From assembly GCA_044359055.1 (NCBI GenBank), contig JBIKMV010000167.1:1-6363 (forward strand): a stretch of DNA of 6,363 bases. Reading direction: 5' to 3'. A program made the translations under genes and the position numbers. The stretch comes from CAMDMI01 sp044359055 (GTDB taxonomy: Bacteria > Bacteroidota > Bacteroidia > Cytophagales > Flexibacteraceae). The stretch's first letter is position 1. Every line of letters begins with the position of its first letter. Below are positions 1-6,363 of this stretch, in pieces. The notes beneath the pieces are model-generated. The model was given only the letters and a program-made list of their open reading frames with translations, did no database searches and had not been told where the DNA came from.

Positions 1-11
1 AAACCATTTTC

Positions 12-2945
12 CTATTCCCCTACCATCACAAATGCACCCCAGTAATACGGATCCGGGTATTTCTTCTGTATCTCCTTCTGGGCTTTGAGAAAGGCCGCCC
101 GCTTTTTCATTCCGTTTGTCCAGTTTCGGAAAAAAGCCACCATCAGTTCACGGGTTACCTCGTCGTTTACTTTCCACAAACTCATGATGAGGTTGCGGGC
201 TCCGGCCACCTGAAAGGCCCGTTGTAAGCCATAGACGCCTTCGCCGTTCCGGATATCCCCAAGGCCGGTTTCACAGGCCGAGAGCACCACCAACTCCGTA
301 TTGTCCAGGTTCAGATTCATGGCCTCATAGGCCGTGAGGATGCCGTCTTCACCATCGCCGCTGCGGCCTTCTCTCAGGGTTTTGGCGGCACCGCTCAGCA
401 GCAGACCCGAGCGCAGAAGCGGGTTGCTGCCTGGCGTGGTATCGGCACGGAAAAAGCCGTGGGTAGACAGCAACATCACACGGGGCTTGTAGCTGTCTTT
501 TATCTTCTCTTCTGCTGCCGAACTTCCGGTGTATTGCTGCACCTCCCAGCCTTTCTGCTCCAGCAGGCCGGCTACACTGTCTAGCTCTACCTGAGTACCC
601 GGTAAAGAGGATATTTCCAATGCCGGATCGGGGGTAAAGTAGTAGCTAATCTCAGGACCGGAGCGGGACTTTGCGCCTGCAGATGTCTGTGTTCCGGGCT
701 GGAAATCTGGATTTCCTACCAGGCAGGCCAGTCGGTTTTCACTCTCTTCCGACTTGCCGGTCAGCAAATCTTTCGTGGAACCCAACAGGGCTATCTCCAG
801 TTCTTCCATCACATGCTTGCCCGTGGCCGGATTTTGAAGCGTACCCAAATTGAGCTTGTGGTACACCCCGTCGGCCGAGAACCATACTTTTTTTATCCCT
901 TTCAGTTTGCTGCCTATCGGTTGCCAGAAGTTCCGGTACGATGCGGCATCCTTTTGTTTCATCCGGATGGAGTTGCGGTAGTAGTTGTACCACTTTTCTT
1001 CCATGTTGTTGCCATTGGGTAAAATCACCAGCTCCGGATGGAAAGAAGTTTTGGTGAGGATCAGTGCGGCATACTGTACGGTATCGGTGAGGCCTTTAAT
1101 CCGGTAGGTGGGCTTTTTCGGATCGGAGGTATCGGTGACCACTTTGGCAATCCCGTATTTGAGGAAACGCACCATCTCAATGGCGGCTTCACCCGGCTTT
1201 AGTGTTTGCTGTACCTCCTGCCAGGTGCGCTGCTTGCGGTCCTCTTTTTTGGCGAAATTCTCTGATCGCTGCGAAAGCTCTTTCTCCAGAAGTTCAGCTT
1301 TCTCCAGCAATGTGTCAAGACCCGATTGTTCACTGCTTTCGGATGCCACCAACATCCTTGAGATTTTTCGCTGCAGAATTTCCCACTCATCGTAGCGGCG
1401 AATGAGTTTAATATCTCCGCTTGTTTTGATGCGCTGTTTCCAGCGGGCGCTGGTGTTGAGCAGAAGCCCCTTGTAAAACAGTTGGTGGTTGTATAAATCG
1501 GCCCAGAGTGCCGGCGTTTTTATTCCTTCTTCTGCAAAGAAGGATTTGTGTTTTTCGCGGGTGTAGCTGCCTCCTTTGAAAAAAGCCTCTCTGCCTTGCT
1601 CGGACAAAGCCGGTAAAAACTGCCGCAGGAATTTTTCTTCTGAGGCTGCGGCTTTTCTTATGAAATATGCGGCTTCGCCGGTTTTTCCCTGATTCCGGTT
1701 TAAACTGCCCATGTTGTTGAAGTAAACATCAAAAAGCCCCTGATATTTGGAATTGGATTTAAAATTGAGTTTTTCAAATGCGCTTTGATACAGCGATTCG
1801 GCCTTTGAAAAGTTGCCCTTCCTGAAATACACATCGCCAAGGTTCATTTGTATAGGCGCCACATTAAAACGGGCTTTTTCCCAGATATCCAATGTCTGAA
1901 GAAAATAAGACTCTGCTTTTGCCAAAAGGCCGAAATCACCATATAAATTCCCGAGGTTTCTCAGCGAATATCCGATATCTGTATGATCTGGCTCCAGGGT
2001 TTTTTTTCGTATTTCCAGGGCCTGCCGGTAATAGGATTCGGCTTTTTTGCTGTCGCCAAGGCCACGGTACAAAATACCGAGATGCCAGAGCGACTTGGCA
2101 ACTTCAGGATGCCGGGAGCCAAGTTTGTTTTGTCTGATTTCGAGGGCTTGGAGGTGGTAAGGTTTGGCTTTTGCATATTCTCCAAGGCCGGAATACAACA
2201 TACCCAGGTTGGTCAACGATTTGGCTACATCGGTGTGCTCTGGGCCAAGTGTTTTTTTTCGGATTTCCAGCGCCTGAAGGAGATGGGGTTCCGCTTTTAC
2301 CGGGTTTTCAGAATTGGATAAATACAAAAGGCCCAGGCTGTTGAGTGAAGCTGCCACATCCGGATGCTCGGGACCCAGACTTTTTTTTCTGAGCTCAAGG
2401 GCTTGACGGTAATAGTTTTCAGATTTGGCAAAATCATCGGTTCTGTCGTACAAAAAACCAAGGCTGTTCAGAACTTTGATGTTTTTGGGATGTCCCGGGC
2501 CTATGGTTTTTTTATTGATTTCAAGGGAAAGCAAAAAGTGGGTTTCTGCTTTTGCAAATTCACCTAAATCAGAAAACATATAACCAAGATTATATTGAGA
2601 ATTGGCTACATCCGGATTGTCGGGCCCCAAAACTTTGATGCGGATTTCAAGGGCCTTTTGAAGGTATGGCTTTGCTTGTTTTGGTTTTTTTTCCCTTTGG
2701 ATTATTTCTCCTTTTACATTCATCGCCGCCGCAAAATCCAGGCTGTCCTTGCCTGGGTTTTGCTTTGTTTTTTCAAGCCATTGGTCCGCAAAGCCATGGG
2801 CTGTAGTCAGTTGTGTTGATTTGTCGTATTTTTTTACCGAATCTTCCAGGGGGTCGGGCGTCCAGGATTTTGGAGGCTCCGGGGTCTGACCATTCAAGGA
2901 AATAGTCTGCCAAATGACAAAAAACAGGGCTATATAAACTTTCAT
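12..2945 (-). CDS. Exported TPR-repeat protein with C-terminal CHAT (caspase-like) peptidase domain
   Basis: The predicted protein is 977 aa. I start at the ATG at 2945 because it opens directly on a signal peptide (residues 1 to about 19: short basic start, hydrophobic core, then LNGQ). A TTG four codons upstream (2957) would only add MPVR. Residues about 91-430 form seven to eight TPR units of about 42 aa, of the kinesin-light-chain-like kind, with recurring LGPEHPDVA and ALEIRKK motifs. Residues about 430-640 are a helical linker typical of these proteins. Residues about 655-977 are the CHAT domain. The caspase/separase-type dyad is visible as His829 in STHGFF and Cys891 in LSACETGLG, followed by the usual GLQRAF and MSLWKVND segments and a C-terminal WGAFVMVGE. 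CHAT proteins are clan CD-like cysteine peptidases, and TPR-CHAT members include the CRISPR-linked Csx29. The substrate here is unknown. The signal peptide implies action in the periplasm or outside the cell. The gene is intact, and nothing beside it indicates a partner. Confidence 0.93.
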   Translation of the reverse strand: MKVYIALFFVIWQTISLNGQTPEPPKSWTPDPLEDSVKKYDKSTQLTTAHGFADQWLEKTKQNPGKDSLDFAAAMNVKGEIIQREKKPKQAKPYLQKALEIRIKVLGPDNPDVANSQYNLGYMFSDLGEFAKAETHFLLSLEINKKTIGPGHPKNIKVLNSLGFLYDRTDDFAKSENYYRQALELRKKSLGPEHPDVAASLNSLGLLYLSNSENPVKAEPHLLQALEIRKKTLGPEHTDVAKSLTNLGMLYSGLGEYAKAKPYHLQALEIRQNKLGSRHPEVAKSLWHLGILYRGLGDSKKAESYYRQALEIRKKTLEPDHTDIGYSLRNLGNLYGDFGLLAKAESYFLQTLDIWEKARFNVAPIQMNLGDVYFRKGNFSKAESLYQSAFEKLNFKSNSKYQGLFDVYFNNMGSLNRNQGKTGEAAYFIRKAAASEEKFLRQFLPALSEQGREAFFKGGSYTREKHKSFFAEEGIKTPALWADLYNHQLFYKGLLLNTSARWKQRIKTSGDIKLIRRYDEWEILQRKISRMLVASESSEQSGLDTLLEKAELLEKELSQRSENFAKKEDRKQRTWQEVQQTLKPGEAAIEMVRFLKYGIAKVVTDTSDPKKPTYRIKGLTDTVQYAALILTKTSFHPELVILPNGNNMEEKWYNYYRNSIRMKQKDAASYRNFWQPIGSKLKGIKKVWFSADGVYHKLNLGTLQNPATGKHVMEELEIALLGSTKDLLTGKSEESENRLACLVGNPDFQPGTQTSAGAKSRSGPEISYYFTPDPALEISSLPGTQVELDSVAGLLEQKGWEVQQYTGSSAAEEKIKDSYKPRVMLLSTHGFFRADTTPGSNPLLRSGLLLSGAAKTLREGRSGDGEDGILTAYEAMNLNLDNTELVVLSACETGLGDIRNGEGVYGLQRAFQVAGARNLIMSLWKVNDEVTRELMVAFFRNWTNGMKKRAAFLKAQKEIQKKYPDPYYWGAFVMVGE
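1662..2672 (-). repeat. Array of about 126-bp TPR-encoding repeats inside the CHAT gene
   Basis: This stretch codes for seven to eight tandem TPR units of about 42 aa each, so the DNA has a period of about 126 bp. The middle units (about 1930-2560) are the most alike; the outer ones have drifted, and one near 1830-1900 is shorter. On the coding strand, four units carry a run of seven or eight A residues in the conserved Lys-Lys codons. These appear as plus-strand T runs at 2000-2007, 2252-2259, 2381-2388 and 2507-2513, spaced 252, 129 and 126 bp apart. The repeats are the protein-binding scaffold of the TPR-CHAT protein. Their similarity could allow gain or loss of whole units by recombination without breaking the frame. 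Confidence 0.85.
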
Positions 2946-3000
2946 TCTAACAGGCAAATAAGCATATAGGCTATTGAAAATAAAACCGCATGCTTCTTAA

Positions 3001-3180
3001 TCTTCCTGTCATAACAAATGCACCCCTGAAGCAGAATTGGCTTTTTTTCGGTCCTTCTGCGCTTTCATAAAGGCAGCCCGCTTTTCCATGCGGCTCTTCA
3101 GGCTTACTGAAAATGCCGCCGCCCGCCCCGTCTGGGGAGCCACTTTGTGGTCTGTGGTGAACAGGCAGAATGCCACCTTG
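3001..3180 (-). pseudogene. Decayed remnant of the 3' end of a CHAT-domain gene
   Basis: Read on the minus strand, this stretch resembles the last 50-60 codons of the intact CHAT gene at 12-2945. At about 3062-3099 the remnant reads MEKRAAFMKAQKD against MKKRAAFLKAQKE in the intact protein, with about 33 of 38 bases identical by eye. At 3009-3026 it encodes GAFVMTG against GAFVMVG, sharing the 13-base run GGGGTGCATTTGT. The two matches lie in different reading frames because the sequence between them is about 7 bases shorter than in the intact gene, so the end is frameshifted. The weaker match upstream (TTDHKVA against KVNDEVT, then AAF against VAF) extends it to about 3180, beyond which I see no similarity. 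No plausible start or domain core remains, so it should not be annotated as a gene. It most likely records a lost tandem paralogue or a partial duplication. Confidence 0.75.
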
Positions 3181-3250
3181 TCTTTGTTCGATTTTAAAGA
3201 GGAGAGAAGGCCTAAAAACCGAATACCGTGTGCCCTGTGCCGGGGTTCTC

Positions 3251-5680
3251 CTACAAACGCCAGCCCAGGGTGAGAAACCAGTTTCGGGTGGCAGCCGGAA
3301 AAAACAGGGGTGTGGATGAGGCCTGCCCCGAAGCAGGGTCGAATACCTGAGAAAAGGCCCCTGTTGAGCCGGCAGTGGCATATTTTTCATTGCTGATGTT
3401 GTTCACCACCAAGCTCAGGCTGGGGATACCGGCATTAATCCATTTTCTTAAGTCCAAGGTGGCACGAAAATCGGCGAACCAAAATTCGGGCAGCGATACC
3501 GCTTTGTTTTCTGTATTGTCAAGAAATTGCATGGAGGTGTAGCGCCCGTTCAATCCGAGGCTGAGCCATGAGTTGGGGGTCCAAACAAGGCCCTGATTTA
3601 CAATCCACTCCGGGCTCAGCAGGGCCTGGACATTGCGGAATGTAAGGGTGGTATCGCCTGAAAAATCAGATAAAAAATACCGGGTCCGAAAGGTCTGAAT
3701 CCGGCTTTGCATCCAGGCGGCAGATGTGTAAAGCCTCAGGCCTTTTACCGGTTGCCAATGCCCTTCCAGTTCAAGCCCGGTCCTGAAGCTGGCCTCTACA
3801 TTGGTATTGACGGGTGAGCCAAAGAGGTTGAGTTGCCCTGTACCCACTATCTGGTTTTGAAACCACATGTAAAAGCCGTTGATTTTGAGCCAATCGCCTT
3901 TCAGATTCTTCCACTGCCAGCCCAGTTCGGCATCGGTAACCTTTTCATATTTCAGATCGGCTTGGCGAATGTTTGCCCTGGTGGCAAAGTCGTCCTGAAA
4001 ATAATCAAAGCGGGTGGGCTCCCTTGATGTCATTCCGGCCATGGCATAGAGGCTGTTGCAGCTGTTGACCTCAAATCGCAGGCCGGTTCTGGGATTGAAA
4101 AAATTCCAGCTCATGGGGACCATGCTGCCAAAAGAGGGGCGAATCTGCATCTTCCTTTCACTGTAGGAGAAGTTTGCCTGCCTGTATTGCAGCTCAGCAA
4201 ACCAATGCAGCCGGGAGCCAATCCGGTAGTTGCCACGGAGATAAGCACTGGCTTCTCGCTTGGTACCGGTGTTGAAATACACAGGGTGATTTTGTTTGAT
4301 GCCGTCCGGCAGATTCTGGCCCCAATTTACTTCCATAAAATGATCGGCGGTGAAATGGTTGGCATGAAAACCCAGGCTGCCCTCAAAGCGCTCTGATTTG
4401 TAGTTGAGCGAACCGAAGCCTCCAAAAAGCTGCTGATCAAGGCGATAGCTGCTCATTATATCGCCGGCTGTGGCGATGGTATCCCGGTCGGGCATGTTGA
4501 AAAAGGAATAGGGGGTTTGCCAAATGGCCGGAAACAAAAACTGAAATCGGGGCGCTTTGCCCAATACCGAATAGGCCGAAATCTGAAAAGACCATTGATT
4601 GTTCAGGGTTTGGAGCCATTGCATTTGGGTAAAGTGTTGCTCAAACGCATCTTTCTCTCCGCTTTGAAAGGGGTTGAATCGGCGGTTGGTATCGAGGCTG
4701 GCCTGATCTATACCGGCATAGGCCAGCTCCGAGGCAGAAAATCCACCAAAAGTATTGATTTTCAATATGGTTTTATCTGCAAAATACCCCGCCGAAAAAT
4801 CATAGGAACGGATCGCCATCCCGGAATGCATCCGGTAGCCATCAGATTGAATTTGGCTTACTCTTCCCCCGAAGGCGAAACGGTTGGCGAGTTTGCCGGT
4901 CTGGAAGCGGGCCATAAGGCGGCTTGAGCCAAAACTGCCCATTCCGGAAGCCATTTCGAATTCCGGATTTTCGGACAGGGATCGGGTGAGCAGGTTTACA
5001 GAGCCCCCGAAACCCGCTGTGCCGTTTGGGCTGAGGCCCACACCCCGCTGAATCTGAATGCTTTGAGCTGAGGAAGCCAGATCGGCAAAGTTGTTGAAGA
5101 AAAAACCCTGATTTTCGGGGTCATTAACCGGTATGCCGTTCACCGTAAAATTGATCCGGCTCTGGTCGATTCCGCGGAGCCTGAAATAGGAATAGCCGAT
5201 GCCATTGCCGGCATCGCTGTACATATTTATACCGGGGGTATGGTTGATCAGGCTGGGAATGTCGGCACCAAAATACCGCTCGCGGATGGCATTTTCTGAA
5301 AGCCTAGATTGGGTAATGGGTTGAATATCATTGGCCTGAAGGGGTTTCACAATTATTTCCTGAGATACCACGGCCTTGGGCTTCAACCGGATTTCGGTAT
5401 TTTCTTCCCTGGCTTTGGCTGCGGGCCAGGTCTGGGTGCAGTAGAAGGGCCTGGAGAAAATGAGGGTGAAGTCCCCGGTTTCGGGCAGTTCAATGCTGAG
5501 CCTTCCGTCTCCCAAACTGAAAAAATCCTGATGACTTTTTCCCAGAAGAATCCTTGCCTGAACCATTTCCAGTGGTTCGCCGGTAAGGCTGTCTTTTACC
5601 TGAAGGGATAGCTTTTGCTTTTGTCCAAATGATTGGTAAACAAGGAGAAGTAAAAGAAAGAGGACTGTTGATTTTTTCAT
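3251..5680 (-). CDS. TonB-dependent outer-membrane receptor, TPP-riboswitch regulated, probable thiamine (or related compound) importer
   Basis: The predicted protein is 809 aa, a normal length for the family. The start is the ATG at 5680, which opens on a textbook signal peptide (MKKS, a run of leucines, then QSFGQ; cleavage near residue 19-20). An in-frame ATG at 5755 lies inside the riboswitch core and would bury the signal peptide, so I reject it. Residues about 23-105 resemble a carboxypeptidase-regulatory-like beta domain (KDSLTGEPLEMVQARI). A TonB-box-like QEIIVKP follows at about 107-113. The plug is about 125-232, with FRLRGID, NGIPVNDPENQG, IQIQRGVG and GGSVNLLT motifs. The rest is a 22-strand-type beta barrel with the usual NNISNEKYA near the end and a final aromatic strand (NWFLTLGWRL). 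Such receptors import scarce substrates across the outer membrane using TonB-ExbBD energy. TPP-riboswitch control points to thiamine, its phosphates or a precursor; TPP-regulated receptors of this kind are known in Bacteroidota, often beside the inner-membrane transporter pnuT, which is not adjacent here. The substrate is inferred, not seen. Confidence 0.92.
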   Translation of the reverse strand: MKKSTVLFLLLLLVYQSFGQKQKLSLQVKDSLTGEPLEMVQARILLGKSHQDFFSLGDGRLSIELPETGDFTLIFSRPFYCTQTWPAAKAREENTEIRLKPKAVVSQEIIVKPLQANDIQPITQSRLSENAIRERYFGADIPSLINHTPGINMYSDAGNGIGYSYFRLRGIDQSRINFTVNGIPVNDPENQGFFFNNFADLASSAQSIQIQRGVGLSPNGTAGFGGSVNLLTRSLSENPEFEMASGMGSFGSSRLMARFQTGKLANRFAFGGRVSQIQSDGYRMHSGMAIRSYDFSAGYFADKTILKINTFGGFSASELAYAGIDQASLDTNRRFNPFQSGEKDAFEQHFTQMQWLQTLNNQWSFQISAYSVLGKAPRFQFLFPAIWQTPYSFFNMPDRDTIATAGDIMSSYRLDQQLFGGFGSLNYKSERFEGSLGFHANHFTADHFMEVNWGQNLPDGIKQNHPVYFNTGTKREASAYLRGNYRIGSRLHWFAELQYRQANFSYSERKMQIRPSFGSMVPMSWNFFNPRTGLRFEVNSCNSLYAMAGMTSREPTRFDYFQDDFATRANIRQADLKYEKVTDAELGWQWKNLKGDWLKINGFYMWFQNQIVGTGQLNLFGSPVNTNVEASFRTGLELEGHWQPVKGLRLYTSAAWMQSRIQTFRTRYFLSDFSGDTTLTFRNVQALLSPEWIVNQGLVWTPNSWLSLGLNGRYTSMQFLDNTENKAVSLPEFWFADFRATLDLRKWINAGIPSLSLVVNNISNEKYATAGSTGAFSQVFDPASGQASSTPLFFPAATRNWFLTLGWRL

Positions 5681-5704
5681 TTCGTGCAACAACTGAAGTA
5701 AGGA

Positions 5705-5722
5705 GCCGGGGCGGCCCAAGGC
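5705..5722 (-). promoter_or_regulatory. GC-rich hairpin between riboswitch aptamer and receptor start (candidate expression platform)
   Basis: The minus-strand RNA GCCUUGGGCCGCCCCGGC can fold as GCC/GGC plus GGG/CCC, with a two-base UU bulge and a four-base loop. It lies between the aptamer (ending at 5737) and the start codon (5680). No U-run follows it, so it does not look like an intrinsic terminator. It could take part in switching or be incidental; I see no strong alternative pairing with stem P1. Confidence 0.35.
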
Positions 5723-5736
5723 ATGAAACGAAAACC

Positions 5737-5816
5737 TAGTTCCCTTCGCAGGCATTACCCTGATCAGGTTCTATGGGTATGTTCTCAGTCTGTCCCGCAG
5801 GCAGACACCCCAACTA
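5737..5816 (-). promoter_or_regulatory. TPP riboswitch (THI element) in the leader of the TonB-dependent receptor gene
   Basis: Read on the minus strand, the stretch has the conserved THI-element blocks in order. P1 is closed by UAGUU (5812-5816) pairing with AACUA (5737-5741). GGGGUGUCUG is followed by the P3 stem GUCUG (5802-5806) with CAGAC (5788-5792). The invariant CUGAGA of the pyrimidine-binding pocket is at 5783-5788. UACCC (5775-5779) pairs with GGGUA (5756-5760) as P4, enclosing the conserved GAACCUGAUC. The stretch closes with GGUAAUGCC (5751-5759) and GCGAAGGGAAC. The aptamer ends 56 nt before the receptor start codon at 5680. High TPP would be expected to reduce receptor expression. 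The switching mechanism is not evident, since I see no hairpin followed by a U-tract. Confidence 0.96.
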
Positions 5817-5822
5817 CGGCCG

Positions 5823-5858
5823 CAAAGGTAAGTCAGTAAAGAGCCGGTTTTGCAAAAA
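5823..5858 (-). promoter_or_regulatory. Bacteroidota-type sigma promoter for the TPP riboswitch/receptor transcript
   Basis: On the minus strand, TACCTTTG (5823-5830) matches the Bacteroidota minus-7 consensus TAnnTTTG exactly. A TTTG (5853-5856, within TTTTTG) lies 22 bases upstream as the minus-33 element. The expected transcription start, at about 5815-5819, is almost at the first base of riboswitch stem P1 (5816), which supports the assignment. The spacer is at the long end of the range described for the phylum. This is pattern matching only. Confidence 0.65.
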
Positions 5859-5946
5859 GAAATTTTTTTAAGGTAAAAATAATTGCAGGGGCCTTTTTTG
5901 GATTTGCAGGTTGGAACCCGATTTTTGGGGGCAAAACACGGCGAAA

Positions 5947-6363
5947 ATGACACAGGAAATTCCGGCCTGGATGGGCAGAACCAGACTTCTGGTAGGTGAA
6001 AAACCAATTCACAACCTTATGAATTCCAATGTGTTGGTGGTGGGCCTCGGCGGAGTAGGCGGCATTTGTGCCGAAATGATTGCCCGTGCCGGGGTCGGCA
6101 AAATGACCATAGTAGATGCCGACACGGTAGAAGCCAGCAACCGAAACCGGCAGGTGCCGGCTTTGTACAGTACAGAAAACCAGCTGAAATCGGAGGTGAT
6201 GGCGGAGAGGATTCGGGATGTAAATCCTGACATTGTTTTGAAGCAGGTGCCGGCCTATGTAAGAGAAGAATTTACCCTGGAATTGCTAAAGGCAGAAAAG
6301 TACGATTATGTCGTGGACTGCATCGACACGCTGTCGCCCAAGGTTTTTCTGATAAAAAAAAGT
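5947..6363 (+). CDS. tcdA: tRNA threonylcarbamoyladenosine dehydratase TcdA (E1/ThiF superfamily), 5' part, cut by window end
   Basis: There are 139 codons from the ATG at 5947 to the window edge, all open, with no stop reached; the E. coli protein is about 268 aa, so about half is missing. TcdA (formerly CsdL/YgdL) uses ATP to cyclise the t6A side chain at tRNA position 37 to ct6A, in the cytoplasm. Visible features are the early segment WMGRTRLLVGEK, equivalent to WRQRFGGTARLYGEK in E. coli; the nucleotide-binding GLGGVG (residues 33-38); Asp57-Ala-Asp59, ending the second strand; the SNRNRQVPAL motif (64-73) with the arginine and glutamine typical of E1 ATP sites; Lys81; EVMAERIRDVNPD (83-95); and VDCIDTLSPK (123-132), matching IDAIDSVRPK. 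NRNRQ followed by AL, and the SPK after the aspartates, favour TcdA over ThiF or MoeB. It diverges from the TPP-regulated receptor, with a 266-bp intergenic region. The start has only an A-rich stretch upstream, as is usual in the phylum. Confidence 0.9.
   Translation, partial: MTQEIPAWMGRTRLLVGEKPIHNLMNSNVLVVGLGGVGGICAEMIARAGVGKMTIVDADTVEASNRNRQVPALYSTENQLKSEVMAERIRDVNPDIVLKQVPAYVREEFTLELLKAEKYDYVVDCIDTLSPKVFLIKKS

Noticed and set aside
12..2945. CHAT protein as a CRISPR (Craspase/Csx29) or gasdermin-type defence effector
   Set aside because: No repeat-spacer array, Cas gene, gasdermin-like small protein or other defence gene is in the window, and the signal peptide argues against a cytoplasmic effector.
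2946..2957. TTG start four codons upstream of the CHAT gene ATG
   Set aside because: The ATG at 2945 begins the signal peptide with the normal basic start; the extension adds nothing recognisable.
3181..3250. Intrinsic terminator after the receptor gene
   Set aside because: I looked for an inverted repeat followed by a U-run on the minus strand and found none convincing.
3037..3273. Plus-strand open frame of about 78 codons antisense to the CHAT remnant
   Set aside because: The minus strand explains this stretch through similarity to the CHAT gene end; the plus-strand frame shows no motif and runs into the receptor gene.
2971..3390. Minus-strand open frame of about 139 codons across the receptor 3' end and the intergenic gap
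   Set aside because: Its first half is an out-of-frame shadow of the receptor gene and its end is the frameshifted tail of the CHAT remnant; composition is unlike a natural protein and there is no domain.
4517..4927. Plus-strand open frame of about 136 codons inside the receptor gene
   Set aside because: It is fully antisense to well-supported plug and barrel coding sequence and has no recognisable motif.
12..5680. Receptor and CHAT gene as one TPP-regulated operon
   Set aside because: They share a strand, but about 300 bp with a pseudogene remnant separates them and no functional link is evident; read-through cannot be excluded.
5859..5946. Bacteroidota-type promoter for tcdA
   Set aside because: TGGATTTG near 5898-5905 is one mismatch from TAnnTTTG, but no good minus-33 element is at the right spacing.

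Overview
The window looks like a chromosomal segment of a Bacteroidota member, with no visible sign of a mobile element. The evidence is a SusC-style TonB-dependent receptor with an N-terminal carboxypeptidase-regulatory-like domain, an exported TPR-CHAT protein of a type common in that phylum, starts without Shine-Dalgarno sequences, and a promoter matching the Bacteroidota pattern (TTTG, spacer, TAnnTTTG). I cannot place it more finely.

Layout from left to right. Positions 12-2945 (minus) hold a complete gene for an exported tetratricopeptide-repeat protein with a C-terminal CHAT (caspase-like) peptidase domain whose His and Cys are both present. Positions about 3001-3180 (minus) hold a decayed remnant of the 3' end of a second CHAT gene, lying directly upstream of the intact one. 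Positions 3251-5680 (minus) encode a complete TonB-dependent outer-membrane receptor. Its leader (5681-5816) carries a clear thiamine pyrophosphate (TPP) riboswitch, with a Bacteroidota-type promoter just upstream (5823-5858). On the plus strand, diverging from the receptor, 5947 to the window end is the first half of tcdA, a tRNA t6A dehydratase of the E1/ThiF superfamily.

How the parts fit together: the riboswitch makes thiamine, or a thiamine precursor or derivative, the likely substrate of the receptor, which would be made when intracellular TPP is low. TcdA is a tRNA-modification housekeeping enzyme and is probably unrelated to thiamine despite its ThiF-like fold. The CHAT gene lies downstream of the receptor on the same strand, but the roughly 300-bp gap filled by a pseudogene remnant argues against a functional link. 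No CRISPR, gasdermin, toxin or phage gene is visible, so there is no contextual evidence that the CHAT protein is a defence effector. The least routine observations are the CHAT remnant next to an intact paralogue, the export signal on an apparently catalytic CHAT protein, and the phased poly-A tracts in its TPR repeats.
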